From positions 1,984,001-2,048,000 of the forward strand of contig NZ_CP170339.1 of NCBI RefSeq assembly GCF_042445055.1: a stretch of 64,000 bases of DNA, written 5' to 3'. The notes below the pieces were generated by a model that was not told the origin of the DNA, made no database searches, and saw only the letters and a program-made list of their open reading frames with translations. This DNA comes from Falsihalocynthiibacter sp042445055 (GTDB lineage: Bacteria > Pseudomonadota > Alphaproteobacteria > Rhodobacterales > Rhodobacteraceae). The position numbers and the translations under genes are program-made. This document shows positions 44,348 to 53,226 of this stretch, piece after piece (position 1 is the stretch's first letter; each line of letters opens with the position of its first letter).

Positions 44348-45622
44348 ATGACCACGATCATCGATATCTTTGCCCGCGAAATTCTCGACAGCCGGGGCAA
44401 CCCGACAATCGAAGTGGACGTCACTCTTGAGGACGGCACAATGGGCCGCGCGGCGGTACCTTCGGGCGCTTCAACGGGTGCATATGAAGCAGTTGAAATG
44501 CGCGACGGCGACAAAGATCGTTACCTCGGCAAGGGTGTTCTGAACGCCGTTGCAGCCGTAAACGGCGAAATCGCCGAAGCACTTGTTGGCTTTGACGCGA
44601 CTGAGCAAGAAGCCATCGACGCGACGATGATCGAACTTGACGGCACACCAAACAAAGCACGCCTTGGCGCGAACGCGATCCTTGGTGTTTCGCTTGCGGT
44701 GGCCAAGGCCGCTGCGGATGCCTCGGGTCAGCCATTGTTCCGCTATGTTGGCGGCACAGCGGCGCGTGTATTGCCCGTTCCGATGATGAACATCGTCAAC
44801 GGCGGTGAGCATGCGGACAACCCGATCGACATTCAAGAATTCATGATCATGCCTGTTTCTGCAGCCAACATCCGCGAAGCAATCCGCATGGGCGCAGAAG
44901 TATTCCACACCCTCAAGAAAGAGCTTTCTGCCGCTGGCCACAACACAGGTATCGGTGATGAGGGCGGATTTGCCCCCGCCCTTTCGTCCACACGTGACGC
45001 GCTCGATTTCGTGCTGAAAGCCATTGAAAAAGCAGGCTATAAACCGGGTGAGGATATCTACCTCGCGCTCGATTGCGCCGCGTCCGAATACTACAAAGAC
45101 GGCAAATACGAGATGAAAGGCGAAGGAATTTCGCTCACATCCGCTGAGAATGTTGACTACCTCGCCAAGCTTGTGGCCGACTATCCGATCATCTCGATTG
45201 AGGACGGTTGTGATGAGGACGACTGGGACGGCTGGAAACTTTTGAACGACACCATCGGTGATAAGGTTCAGCTCGTGGGGGATGATCTTTTCGTGACGAA
45301 CCCCGCACGCCTTGCGACAGGTATCGAAAAAGGTTCTGCGAACGCAATGCTGGTCAAGGTAAACCAAATCGGCACGCTTTCCGAAACATTGAAAGCCGTC
45401 GACATGGCGCACCGCGCCCGCATGACCAACGTGATGTCGCACCGCTCTGGCGAAACCGAGGACGCAACGATCGCGGACCTCGCCGTGGCAACAAACTGTG
45501 GCCAAATAAAAACTGGTTCGCTCTCTCGTTCTGATCGCTTGGCCAAGTACAACCAGCTGATCCGCATCGAAGAAGCGCTCGGCGAAACAGCGGTTTATGC
45601 AGGAAAATCCATCCTGAAATAA
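44348..45622 (+). CDS. eno: enolase
   Basis: The 424-residue enolase interconverts 2-phosphoglycerate and phosphoenolpyruvate in glycolysis. It shows REILDSRGNPTIEVDV at the N-terminus, the metal-binding region with SIEDGCDEDDWDGW and DDLFVTNP, the catalytic lysine in LVKVNQIGTLSET, and SHRSGETEDATIADLAVA. Length is normal. AAAAGGA precedes the ATG and a terminator follows. Unlike the gap and fba genes, it has no obvious LacI-type operator upstream. Confidence 0.98.
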   Translation: MTTIIDIFAREILDSRGNPTIEVDVTLEDGTMGRAAVPSGASTGAYEAVEMRDGDKDRYLGKGVLNAVAAVNGEIAEALVGFDATEQEAIDATMIELDGTPNKARLGANAILGVSLAVAKAAADASGQPLFRYVGGTAARVLPVPMMNIVNGGEHADNPIDIQEFMIMPVSAANIREAIRMGAEVFHTLKKELSAAGHNTGIGDEGGFAPALSSTRDALDFVLKAIEKAGYKPGEDIYLALDCAASEYYKDGKYEMKGEGISLTSAENVDYLAKLVADYPIISIEDGCDEDDWDGWKLLNDTIGDKVQLVGDDLFVTNPARLATGIEKGSANAMLVKVNQIGTLSETLKAVDMAHRARMTNVMSHRSGETEDATIADLAVATNCGQIKTGSLSRSDRLAKYNQLIRIEEALGETAVYAGKSILK

Positions 45623-45642
45623 GCCACCGCCTACTACCTAAG

Positions 45643-45670
45643 AAAGCCCTCGCACTTGTGGGGGCTTTTT
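45643..45670 (+). terminator. terminator of eno
   Basis: A 9-bp stem with one G-T pair (45643-45651 with 45660-45668) runs into a T tract shortly after the eno stop. It ends 15 bases before the start of the next gene. Confidence 0.75.
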
Positions 45671-45684
45671 GCTTTAGTGACCGC

Positions 45685-46113
45685 ATGAGCCAAGCAGAAG
45701 ACATCATCGCGCACCTTGATCTGAAACCGCACCCAGAGGGCGGCCATTACCGACAAACATGGCAAGCAGATAATGAGGGCCGCGCGGTCGGGACATGCAT
45801 CTATTTTCTACTGAAGAACGGGGAATCAAGCCATTGGCACCGCGTCGATGCGACGGAAATCTGGCACTATTACGCGGGCGCGCCGCTGGTCCTAAGCATG
45901 AGCGAAACAGATGAGGGCCCTGCACAGGATTACCTGCTCGGTCCCGATTTTTCACAGGGCCATGAACCACAGCGCATCGTTCCGCCCAACCACTGGCAAG
46001 CCGCCCGCACAACGGGCGACTATACTTTGGTCGGATGTACTGTATCCCCTGGGTTTGAATTCGAACGCTTTATGCTCGCGCCTCAAGGGTTTGATATCCC
46101 TCGCGAAATCTAG
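45685..46113 (+). CDS. cupin-like DUF985 protein
   Basis: A 142-residue protein of the DUF985 cupin group. It starts with the typical HLDLKPHPEGGHYRQTW and has FLLKNGESSHWHRVDATEIWHYYAG, whose histidines could form a metal site, and GPDFSQGHEPQRIVPPNHWQAA. Function is not established. The start lies 15 bases after the eno terminator and has no clear ribosome site. Its TAG stop overlaps the TAG of convergent anmK in the shared sequence CTAG. Confidence 0.88.
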   Translation: MSQAEDIIAHLDLKPHPEGGHYRQTWQADNEGRAVGTCIYFLLKNGESSHWHRVDATEIWHYYAGAPLVLSMSETDEGPAQDYLLGPDFSQGHEPQRIVPPNHWQAARTTGDYTLVGCTVSPGFEFERFMLAPQGFDIPREI

Positions 46114-47222
46114 CGATCAAGCGCACCCGACGGTTCGCTCAAGACGCCTCCACCGACAGCTGCACGCACACCCGTCGTTGCTGCGCAGGATGTGGTCAGG
46201 CCGCGCGCAACCCGAACGGCCAGATAACCGAACGCCTGTGCCTCAAGCATATCACCATCCAGCCCCGCGTTTTCAATCGGAGCAACGGGGCAATCCATCA
46301 AAACCGAGAGCATGGACATGAGCGTTTCGTTCTTGCGTCCGCCCCCTGTAACCAACACGCCTTGCGGTGGGCTTGGACAATGCTCAAGCCCCTTCGCCGC
46401 CGAGGCTGCAACCATCGCCGTCACCGTTGCAAGCGCGTCGGCATCATCCAAGTGCCCAACCCAATCGGCAATGTCCGGAAAACTATCGCGATCCAATGAC
46501 TTGGGCGGCATCCGATAGAAATATCCATCCTCAAGGAACTGCTCAACAAGCGCCTCGTCAACTTCGCCATCCGCGGCCAAAGCACCGTCTTTGTCAAAGG
46601 TTTCTCCGCGGCGCTCGGCCATCAGATCATTGATTGGGGCATTTGCCGGACCCGTATCAAACGCAATCAGCGCGCCATCCTCGTCAGGGCGGCTCGCGCT
46701 TGGATCAACCCACGTCAGATTGCCGACTCCGCCAAGATTTAGGAACACAATCGGCCCCTGCGCCTTGATGAACTTTGCGCAGGCAAAATGGAAAAACGGC
46801 GCAAGGGGTGCACCCTCGCCGCCCATTTCCACATCACTTGAACGAAAGTCCCACACGACGGGGCAATCCAGAACCTCTGCCAATACGCGCCCGTTTCCTG
46901 CCTGATGTGTTCCGCGTCCGCGCGGATCATGCGCCAAAGTCTGGCCGTGAAATCCGATAAGCTGGGGCCGCTCAAACTGACTCAAGAGCGTCGCGTGCAC
47001 CGTCTCGATAACTTCGGCGGCTTCCTCTACACCCGGATCACCTGGCCAAAGTCCGAGCGCCGCAGAGATCGGCCCGCTTTCTTCTGAAGAATAGGGATGA
47101 TAGGCGCTCTCGCCAAATTCGAGTATGCGCTCGCCATCCGTTAGAATCGCCGCAGCATCCACACCATCTAACGAGGTGCCAGACATCGTTCCAATTGCCC
47201 AAATCGGCCCAGCTTCCAACAT
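46110..47222 (-). CDS. anmK: anhydro-N-acetylmuramic acid kinase
   Basis: The 370-residue AnmK phosphorylates 1,6-anhydro-N-acetylmuramic acid recovered from wall turnover. The motifs GTMSGTSLDGVDAAA at the N-terminus, FHGQTLAHDP, NLGGVGNLTW, FDTGPANAPIND and VTGGGRKNETLM fit the sugar-kinase fold of this family. The ATG at 47222 follows AAAGGGAAAG. It is divergent from tyrS, 68 bases apart. Confidence 0.95.
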   Translation of the reverse strand: MLEAGPIWAIGTMSGTSLDGVDAAAILTDGERILEFGESAYHPYSSEESGPISAALGLWPGDPGVEEAAEVIETVHATLLSQFERPQLIGFHGQTLAHDPRGRGTHQAGNGRVLAEVLDCPVVWDFRSSDVEMGGEGAPLAPFFHFACAKFIKAQGPIVFLNLGGVGNLTWVDPSASRPDEDGALIAFDTGPANAPINDLMAERRGETFDKDGALAADGEVDEALVEQFLEDGYFYRMPPKSLDRDSFPDIADWVGHLDDADALATVTAMVAASAAKGLEHCPSPPQGVLVTGGGRKNETLMSMLSVLMDCPVAPIENAGLDGDMLEAQAFGYLAVRVARGLTTSCAATTGVRAAVGGGVLSEPSGALDR

Positions 47223-47290
47223 GCACTTTCCCTTTTTGCACAGCCCCTTTATACCCAGAGGCATTAACACATAGAATGGACCAAAGAACG

Positions 47291-48544
47291 ATGACCTACC
47301 ACCCAAAATCAGAGTTTATGCGTGTGATGATCGAGCGCGGCTTTCTGGCCGACTGTACCGATTATCAGGCGCTCGACGAGGCCCTGATCGAAGGCATCGT
47401 TCCAACCTATATCGGCTATGACGCAACGGCGAAATCGCTGCATGTCGGGCATTTGCTCAATATCATGATGCTGCGCTGGCTTCAGAAAACGGGCCACAAG
47501 CCGATCACCCTTATGGGCGGCGGCACGACCAAAGTGGGCGACCCCTCGTTCCGCTCCGATGAACGCCCGCTTTTGGGACCAGAGCAGATCGAAGAAAACA
47601 TCTCGGGTATGCAGCGCGTATTCGCCAAATACCTCGACTATGGCGATGCCCCGAATGGCGCGCTGATGCTGAATAACGCCGAGTGGCTGGATGAGTTGAA
47701 CTACCTCGATTTCCTGCGCGATATCGGGCGGCATTTTTCGGTCAACCGGATGCTTTCATTTGAGAGCGTAAAGTCGCGGCTGGATCGTGAACAGTCATTG
47801 AGCTTCCTTGAGTTCAACTACATGATACTACAAGCCTATGATTTCCTTGAGCTAAACCGCCGCTATGGCTGTCTCCTCCAGATGGGCGGCAGTGATCAGT
47901 GGGGCAATATCGTGAACGGGATCGACCTTACCCGCCGCGTGCTCGACCATGAAATCTATGGCCTGACCTCTCCGCTTCTGACGACCAGCGACGGGCGCAA
48001 GATGGGCAAATCCCAAGGCGGTGCGATCTGGCTGAACGCGGATATGCTCTCGCCCTACGAGTTCTGGCAGTTCTGGCGCAACACAACGGATGCCGATGTT
48101 GGACGCTTCCTCAAGCTCTACACCGAGTTGCCGATTGAGGAATGCGAACGTCTGGGCGCCCTCGAAGGGTCCGAGATCAACGCAGCCAAGATTCGACTCG
48201 CCAATGAGGTCACGACCCTCGCACATGGAGCCGAAGCCGCAGCCGCAGCAGAAGCAACCGCACGCGAAGTGTTTGAAAAAGGCGGCATCGGAGACGACCT
48301 TCCGACGTTTACTTTCTCGGCAGGCGACATCGGGGACGGTATTTCGATTATACAGCTTTTCGTGAAATCGGGCCTCGTGAAATCCGGCAAAGAAGCCAAA
48401 CGCCTGATCTCGGAAAACGGTGCCAAGATGAACGACGATCCCGTCACGGACGCGGGCACGATGATTGACACCGCCGCACTCGCCGAGCCGCTCAAGCTGA
48501 GCGCGGGCAAGAAACGCCACGTCTTGGTTGTCTTGGAAAACTAA
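47291..48544 (+). CDS. tyrS: tyrosyl-tRNA synthetase
   Basis: The 417-residue class I synthetase charges tRNA-Tyr. It shows the HVGH form of the HIGH motif in SLHVGHLLNIMML, the tyrosine-binding SDQWGNIVNG and the KMGKS form of the KMSKS loop. The C-terminus carries an S4-like RNA-binding domain (FVKSGLVKSGKEAKRLISE). The ATG at 47291 gives the family N-terminus MTYHPKSEFM; its ribosome site is weak. Confidence 0.97.
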   Translation: MTYHPKSEFMRVMIERGFLADCTDYQALDEALIEGIVPTYIGYDATAKSLHVGHLLNIMMLRWLQKTGHKPITLMGGGTTKVGDPSFRSDERPLLGPEQIEENISGMQRVFAKYLDYGDAPNGALMLNNAEWLDELNYLDFLRDIGRHFSVNRMLSFESVKSRLDREQSLSFLEFNYMILQAYDFLELNRRYGCLLQMGGSDQWGNIVNGIDLTRRVLDHEIYGLTSPLLTTSDGRKMGKSQGGAIWLNADMLSPYEFWQFWRNTTDADVGRFLKLYTELPIEECERLGALEGSEINAAKIRLANEVTTLAHGAEAAAAAEATAREVFEKGGIGDDLPTFTFSAGDIGDGISIIQLFVKSGLVKSGKEAKRLISENGAKMNDDPVTDAGTMIDTAALAEPLKLSAGKKRHVLVVLEN

Positions 48545-48551
48545 ACCAGAG

Positions 48552-48578
48552 AGCGCGCCCCACAGCGGGCGCGCTTTT
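48552..48578 (+). terminator. terminator of tyrS
   Basis: A 9-bp GC-rich stem (48552-48560 with 48567-48575) with T run follows the tyrS stop and touches the end of the convergent DUF3179 gene. Confidence 0.8.
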
Positions 48579-49542
48579 ACTGCAGCATCCAGTTCCCATC
48601 CGGCCAGAATGCGTGAAATGCGAAGGCAAACATCACGTCATGTGCCACATCCGCACCCGTCGTGACATCGCGCACACGAATGGACCCTACATCACGGCTT
48701 TGGGCGATATTCGCTTGATCCAAAGCACTCGCCTGTCCCGCGCTCCATGATATTTTCACACCGTTTTCAACGACTTCCCCTTCTTCGGCCAGTCGACTGA
48801 GGGGCCAAGCGCTATCACCCACGCGAACAACCCGCACCAGCGGCGGAATGCCATGGGGCGGGTTTTCACCGCGATAAAGAAACGGGCTACCAGAGCTGTC
48901 ATATCCCCGATACGGATTCTGCCCATAAGCGCGCGGCCAATTGGGCTCGGCCATGACCAAGCCCTCCGGATTACGCTCGCGGAACTGTTCAAACCCTTCC
49001 ATCCACGCGGGAATTTGCGTCAACTCTTGACCAGTGTAATCCCCCACGATGCCGGTTCCGATGGCCTGCTGCCACCAGCTCTCGGTCTCGCGATCATACA
49101 TTACCATATCGGAATGGCGCAGCTTGCCCGACACACCGAACGTCAGAACATCGCCATTTACGCGCCGATCAAATACCACCGCTGAATTGCACAGGGGACA
49201 AAAAGTCACCGCCACGGGAACCGACCCGATTTTGTCGTTCACGATCTCATGCCACATTAAATAGCGGATCGGAAAGGCGCGCGGCGTTTCACCGTCTAAT
49301 TCCAATGCGATAACAGGCTCTTTGCCTCCGATACGGGTTTCATCCGAGGCCAGAATATAACTCGGATCAGATAGCGCAGGTATCCCGTCCTTAGGCGGCC
49401 CGCCCGACAGAATTTCTTGCCAATCAGTGATTGTTGTCTTGGAGAAATCCGTATCTGGCCACTCGCGCTCCCAATCCGAAGGCTCCGCCACCACCGCGCC
49501 CGCCACAAATACAACGCTTATCCATAAAGCTCGAAACATCAT
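48577..49542 (-). CDS. DUF3179 domain secreted protein
   Basis: A 321-residue exported protein of the DUF3179 family, with a signal peptide (ALWISVVFVAGAVVA). It contains TFCPLCNSAVVFDR, whose two cysteines are a family hallmark, then SGKLRHSDMVMYDRETESWWQQ and the C-terminal FAFHAFWPDG. The function of this family is not known to me; the cysteine pair and tryptophans suggest metal or redox chemistry in the periplasm. The ATG at 49542 follows GGGAGGG. Confidence 0.88.
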   Translation of the reverse strand: MMFRALWISVVFVAGAVVAEPSDWEREWPDTDFSKTTITDWQEILSGGPPKDGIPALSDPSYILASDETRIGGKEPVIALELDGETPRAFPIRYLMWHEIVNDKIGSVPVAVTFCPLCNSAVVFDRRVNGDVLTFGVSGKLRHSDMVMYDRETESWWQQAIGTGIVGDYTGQELTQIPAWMEGFEQFRERNPEGLVMAEPNWPRAYGQNPYRGYDSSGSPFLYRGENPPHGIPPLVRVVRVGDSAWPLSRLAEEGEVVENGVKISWSAGQASALDQANIAQSRDVGSIRVRDVTTGADVAHDVMFAFAFHAFWPDGNWMLQ

Positions 49543-49682
49543 GCCACCCTCCCGCAACAGAAGTGTGCCAACATTCCCAGCCCCTGCCCACCCCGCATCA
49601 CAGCGTTTTGAGAGTTGGTTAGCGGGGAGAGTGGCTTTGCGCGCGACGCCCAGTTTTCGATGTAACCATGAGCCGATAGATT

Positions 49683-49698
49683 AGCAGTGATCACTGCT
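49683..49698. promoter_or_regulatory. 16-bp perfect palindrome upstream of the sulfotransferase
   Basis: AGCAGTGATCACTGCT is its own reverse complement. It lies in the gap between the DUF3179 and sulfotransferase genes, 120 bases before the latter. It could be an operator or a recombination boundary. Confidence 0.45.
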
Positions 49699-49818
49699 TG
49701 GACAGAGCGTGCCAACACAGCAATGCGCTTGACCGTGGGTAGGCGTGATGGCAGCTTGCGACCAACTGTGACCTTACCTGATCACCAATTTAAACAAACA
49801 CATACCCAAGGCAACCTG

Positions 49819-50523
49819 ATGACAGTAATTAACGAAAAAGACAGGATTGCGTATTTCAGTATACCCAAAGTGGCATGTAGCAGTCAGAAGCGACTACATC
49901 ACGAGATTATTCATGGTGCCCCGTTTGAAGCAACGAGATCCAACGAAAACGACAGGCTTCACGCTGTATATAAAAGCGAAAAATTTGACCGAAAGGCGTT
50001 CACAAAGCTCAACGATTACTGGACCTACACGATGGTCCGCGATCCGGTTAAGCGAATTTTGTCTGCGTACTCCCAGAAGATCGTACAGAAGAATGAACAA
50101 CTCGCCGAAACTGGCACCGTCCTACGCCCTATAGAAAAATTGATTGAGGCTGGGCTCAATCCATACCCATCTATCAATGAGTTCTGCGAAGACCTGAGCC
50201 TTTACTTTAAGAAATCGTTCATGATTAAGCACCATGTTCGGCACTATAAGTTCTATATCGGCAATCAACTCGAACGATTTAATCGTGTGTATAAGATCGA
50301 GGAAACCGCGCAACTCGAAGCCGATCTCACCGAGCGTCTTGGGCGCAAAGTACAACTTCCTTATGCCAACCAAAGCTCGAACAAACAGTTCATGGATGAT
50401 CTGACTCAAAAATCATTGGATCTGCTTATTGAGTTTGCGCAGCCGGATTATGAGTTACTCGACGGGCTCTACACGCCGCCCTCTCTTGCATCTTTTCAAA
50501 AGAAAAAATCGGTGGTGGCTTAG
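49819..50523 (+). CDS. sulfotransferase family protein
   Basis: A 234-residue cytoplasmic sulfotransferase of the carbohydrate type. The 5'-phosphosulfate loop is IPKVACSSQK and the 3'-phosphate site is VRDPVKRILSAYSQK. It would move sulfate from PAPS to a sugar or other hydroxyl. The ATG at 49819 has AAGG upstream; the frame is open from 49687. The gene is clearly AT-richer than its neighbours and uses codons such as ATA, AGA, AGG and CTA that are rare around it, suggesting acquisition by transfer. No glycan genes are nearby. Confidence 0.85.
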   Translation: MTVINEKDRIAYFSIPKVACSSQKRLHHEIIHGAPFEATRSNENDRLHAVYKSEKFDRKAFTKLNDYWTYTMVRDPVKRILSAYSQKIVQKNEQLAETGTVLRPIEKLIEAGLNPYPSINEFCEDLSLYFKKSFMIKHHVRHYKFYIGNQLERFNRVYKIEETAQLEADLTERLGRKVQLPYANQSSNKQFMDDLTQKSLDLLIEFAQPDYELLDGLYTPPSLASFQKKKSVVA

Positions 50524-50560
50524 CCAACACGTTTTCTGCACAGCAATGCAATTGAATGGA

Positions 50561-50592
50561 AAACGCCCACTGACATTGCCAGCGGGCGGTTT
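50561..50592. terminator. bidirectional hairpin terminator
   Basis: An imperfect 12-bp stem (50561-50572 with about 50580-50592) with A-rich left and T-rich right flanks separates the convergent sulfotransferase and cyclophilin genes. Confidence 0.65.
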
Positions 50593-50594
50593 TG

Positions 50595-51209
50595 TTATTC
50601 TTCGACTGTGACCGAAACCATATAGTCAGGGTCTTGGACAGAACCGCCGGGGCCTGTGCCGCGTTTGATGCCATCAACGACATCCATGCCTTCGATGACG
50701 TGCCCAACCACCGTGTATTCACCGTTCAGGTGCGGTGCGGGGGCGAACATAATGAAGAACTGGCTATTGGCTGAATCCGGGCTGGCCGAACGGGCCATGC
50801 CTACGACACCGCGCGCGAACGAGGTATCAGTAAACTCGGCTTCTAGGTCAGGATAGGAGGAAGCTCCCGTCCCTGCCCGCACCAGATCGCCATCCATTTT
50901 CGCGTGCTGGACATCGCCGGTCTGTGCCATGAAGCCTTCGATCACGCGGTGGAATGCGACGTTGTTATACGCGCCTTCGTTCGCCAATGTTACAAAACGC
51001 TCGACATGTTTCGGCGCGAGGTCCTCAGCAAGGTCAATTACGACGCGGCCCTCGTTTTGGCCGCCAACCTCAATCACGAGGTTCGGACCTGGGCCGTCTT
51101 CGACCGGACCGGACTGCGCGTTGGCCGTGTTCTGCATAACAAACCATGCGCCGAAGACTGCGACGCCAAGGGCGCCCAGTCCAAGTGCAATCATGTCATT
51201 GCTACGCAT
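50595..51209 (-). CDS. exported or membrane-anchored cyclophilin
   Basis: A 204-residue cyclophilin-type peptidyl-prolyl isomerase with an N-terminal hydrophobic segment (MIALGLGALGVAVFGAWFV), so it acts in the periplasm. The catalytic and binding core is visible in AFHRVIEGFMAQTGDV, GVVGMARSASPDSANSQFFI and HLNGEYTVVGHVIEGM. Its start lies eight bases inside the upstream cyclophilin gene, so the two are co-translated as a compartment-specific pair. Confidence 0.92.
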   Translation of the reverse strand: MRSNDMIALGLGALGVAVFGAWFVMQNTANAQSGPVEDGPGPNLVIEVGGQNEGRVVIDLAEDLAPKHVERFVTLANEGAYNNVAFHRVIEGFMAQTGDVQHAKMDGDLVRAGTGASSYPDLEAEFTDTSFARGVVGMARSASPDSANSQFFIMFAPAPHLNGEYTVVGHVIEGMDVVDGIKRGTGPGGSVQDPDYMVSVTVEE

Positions 51210-51708
51210 CTGCGGCGACCTTTACCGAAATCATGCGGTCTGGATTCGCAGGAGGCTCACCCGTTTGGATGGCATCTACGTGCTCCATTCCCGATGTAAC
51301 CTGACCGTAAACGGTGTACTGGCCGTTCAGGAAGTTGTTGTCGGTGAAGTTAATGAAGAACTGCGAGTTCGCGGAATTCGGGTTTGCCGAACGCGCCGCG
51401 CCAAGCGATCCGCGTGCGTGCGGGATCTTGGAGAACTCGGCTGGAAGGTCTGGAAGCTCGGAGCCGCCTGTGCCTGCACGGCCCAAGTTGAAATCATTTT
51501 CCATGTTGCCGTGAGCAACATCACCTGTTTGCGCCATGAATCCGGGAATAACACGGTGGAACGCTACGTTGTCGTAGGCGCCGGAACGTGCGAGTTCCTT
51601 CATACGGGCAACGTGTGCGGGTGCTACGTCTGGTAGCAATTCGATAACCACAGTTCCGCCCTTGAGTTCGAGCAAGATAGTGTTTTCGGGATCTTTGTAA
51701 TCTGCCAT
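51202..51708 (-). CDS. cytoplasmic cyclophilin
   Basis: A 168-residue cyclophilin-type peptidyl-prolyl isomerase with no signal segment. The core reads AFHRVIPGFMAQTGDV, GSLGAARSANPNSANSQFFI and FLNGQYTVYGQVTSGM. The ATG at 51708 follows AAAGGA; the frame is open to 51819. Its end overlaps the start of the exported paralogue by eight bases. Confidence 0.93.
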   Translation of the reverse strand: MADYKDPENTILLELKGGTVVIELLPDVAPAHVARMKELARSGAYDNVAFHRVIPGFMAQTGDVAHGNMENDFNLGRAGTGGSELPDLPAEFSKIPHARGSLGAARSANPNSANSQFFINFTDNNFLNGQYTVYGQVTSGMEHVDAIQTGEPPANPDRMISVKVAADA

Positions 51709-51837
51709 TATTTCGTCCTTTAACGTCTTTCGCGTCAACTTAAGCGCGATCAGGCCAAAGGAAAAGGGGCAATTGCTTGACCTTGGGCGCTGGATGCTGT
51801 GTGAAAGAGCCAACCACACTCAACACAGGAACCAAAG

Positions 51838-53016
51838 ATGCCTTGGAAAACCCTCGACGACATGGATCTAGCACAGAAACGCGTTTTGGTACGTGTGGAT
51901 ATAAATGTACCGGTCGCGGATGGCGCCGTCACCGATGACACCCGCATTCAACGCATTCTACCCACGGTGCGCGATATTCTCGCAAAAGGCGGCAAGCCGA
52001 TCCTGTTGGCGCACTTTGGCCGCCCCAAGGGGCAAGTCGTTCCAGAAATGAGCCTGCGAGTTGTTTTGCCGGCGCTCTCTGCGGCGCTTGGCCAAGAAGT
52101 TAAGTTCGCCGATGGGAACTATGGCGCGACGGTGGATGCAATGGAAGACGGTGATGTGCTGCTGCTAGAGAACCTGCGCTTTGCTCCCGGAGAGGAAAAG
52201 AACGATCCAGCATTCGCCGCACGTTTGGCAGGGCTTGGCGATGTATATTGCAATGATGCCTTTTCTGCGGCCCACCGCGCGCATGCCTCAACCACAGGTA
52301 TCGCGGAATTGCTCCCCTCCTGCGCGGGTCGCTTGATGGAGGCCGAACTTTCCGCACTCGAAGGGGCGCTAACAACACCGAAACGTCCTGTTATGGCGGT
52401 TGTTGGTGGTGCAAAAGTGTCTACCAAGCTGGAATTGCTCGGAAATCTAGTCGCAAAGGTCGATAACCTAGTGATTGGCGGCGGGATGGCGAACACCTTC
52501 CTTGCGGCACAGGGGATCGCGATTGGCCGCTCCTTGGCAGAGCACGACATGACAACAACCGCCCTCGAAATTCTTGAGAAAGCCGAGGCGGCAGGCTGTA
52601 ACGTGATCCTTCCCGTTGATGTCGTTGTTGCGTGGGAATTCAACGCAAATGCCAAGAACGAAGTCGTTGCGGCGGACGCCTGCCCATCTGATGCGATGAT
52701 CTTGGATGCGGGCCCAGAAACAGTTAAGGTCATCGCCAAAGCCCTTAGCGACAGCGCGACACTGATCTGGAACGGCCCCCTCGGCGCGTTCGAGATTGCG
52801 CCCTTTGATGCCGCCACAAACGCAGCGGCCAAGCAGGCCGCAGAAATGTCGGCGGCAGGTACACTGATCTCGGTGGCAGGTGGCGGCGATACGGTTGCCG
52901 CTCTGAACAAGGCGAATGCAGCGGATGATTTCAGCTATATCTCGACGGCTGGTGGTGCGTTCCTTGAATGGATGGAAGGCAAAACGCTTCCGGGCGTAGC
53001 AGCACTTCAGCGCTAG
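51838..53016 (+). CDS. pgk: phosphoglycerate kinase
   Basis: The 392-residue enzyme interconverts 1,3-bisphosphoglycerate and 3-phosphoglycerate with ADP/ATP. It starts with MPWKTLDDMDL and shows KRVLVRVDINVPV, LLAHFGRPKG, ENLRFAPGEEKND, VVGGAKVSTKLELL and AGGGDTVAAL. Length is normal. It stands alone with its own terminator, 210 bases before fba, and has no convincing LacI-type operator upstream. Confidence 0.97.
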   Translation: MPWKTLDDMDLAQKRVLVRVDINVPVADGAVTDDTRIQRILPTVRDILAKGGKPILLAHFGRPKGQVVPEMSLRVVLPALSAALGQEVKFADGNYGATVDAMEDGDVLLLENLRFAPGEEKNDPAFAARLAGLGDVYCNDAFSAAHRAHASTTGIAELLPSCAGRLMEAELSALEGALTTPKRPVMAVVGGAKVSTKLELLGNLVAKVDNLVIGGGMANTFLAAQGIAIGRSLAEHDMTTTALEILEKAEAAGCNVILPVDVVVAWEFNANAKNEVVAADACPSDAMILDAGPETVKVIAKALSDSATLIWNGPLGAFEIAPFDAATNAAAKQAAEMSAAGTLISVAGGGDTVAALNKANAADDFSYISTAGGAFLEWMEGKTLPGVAALQR

Positions 53017-53040
53017 AATCTCTTAGTATCCGTATGAATG

Positions 53041-53068
53041 GGCGCACCTAAACGGGTGCGCCTTTTTT
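53041..53068 (+). terminator. terminator of pgk
   Basis: An 8-bp perfect stem (53041-53048 with 53055-53062) is followed by six T residues. Confidence 0.85.
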
Positions 53069-53115
53069 GTGCGTATATTGTTCCAATATCTGGACATCGC
53101 GCTGTTAAATCAAAC

Positions 53116-53150
53116 CGTTAGCGCAATCATCGGGTGTGTTAACGCTATCA
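53116..53150. promoter_or_regulatory. two LacI-type operator candidates upstream of fba
   Basis: CGTTAGCGCAATCA at 53116-53129 (11/14) and TGTTAACGCTATCA at 53137-53150 (12/14) match TGTTAGCGCTAACA and are offset by 21 bases, two helical turns. The second ends 76 bases before fba. The arrangement mirrors the paired sites of the first gap gene. Confidence 0.6.
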
Positions 53151-53226
53151 ACCTTGAAACCCTCTTCGCGCTCTGTATGACCTGCCCCCATGGCCCACAA
53201 ATAACAATTGCCCAAGAGGATATCCC

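Noticed and set aside
51738..51751. LacI-type operator before pgk
   Set aside because: The best alignment to TGTTAGCGCTAACA is only nine of 14, which is not distinguishable from chance.
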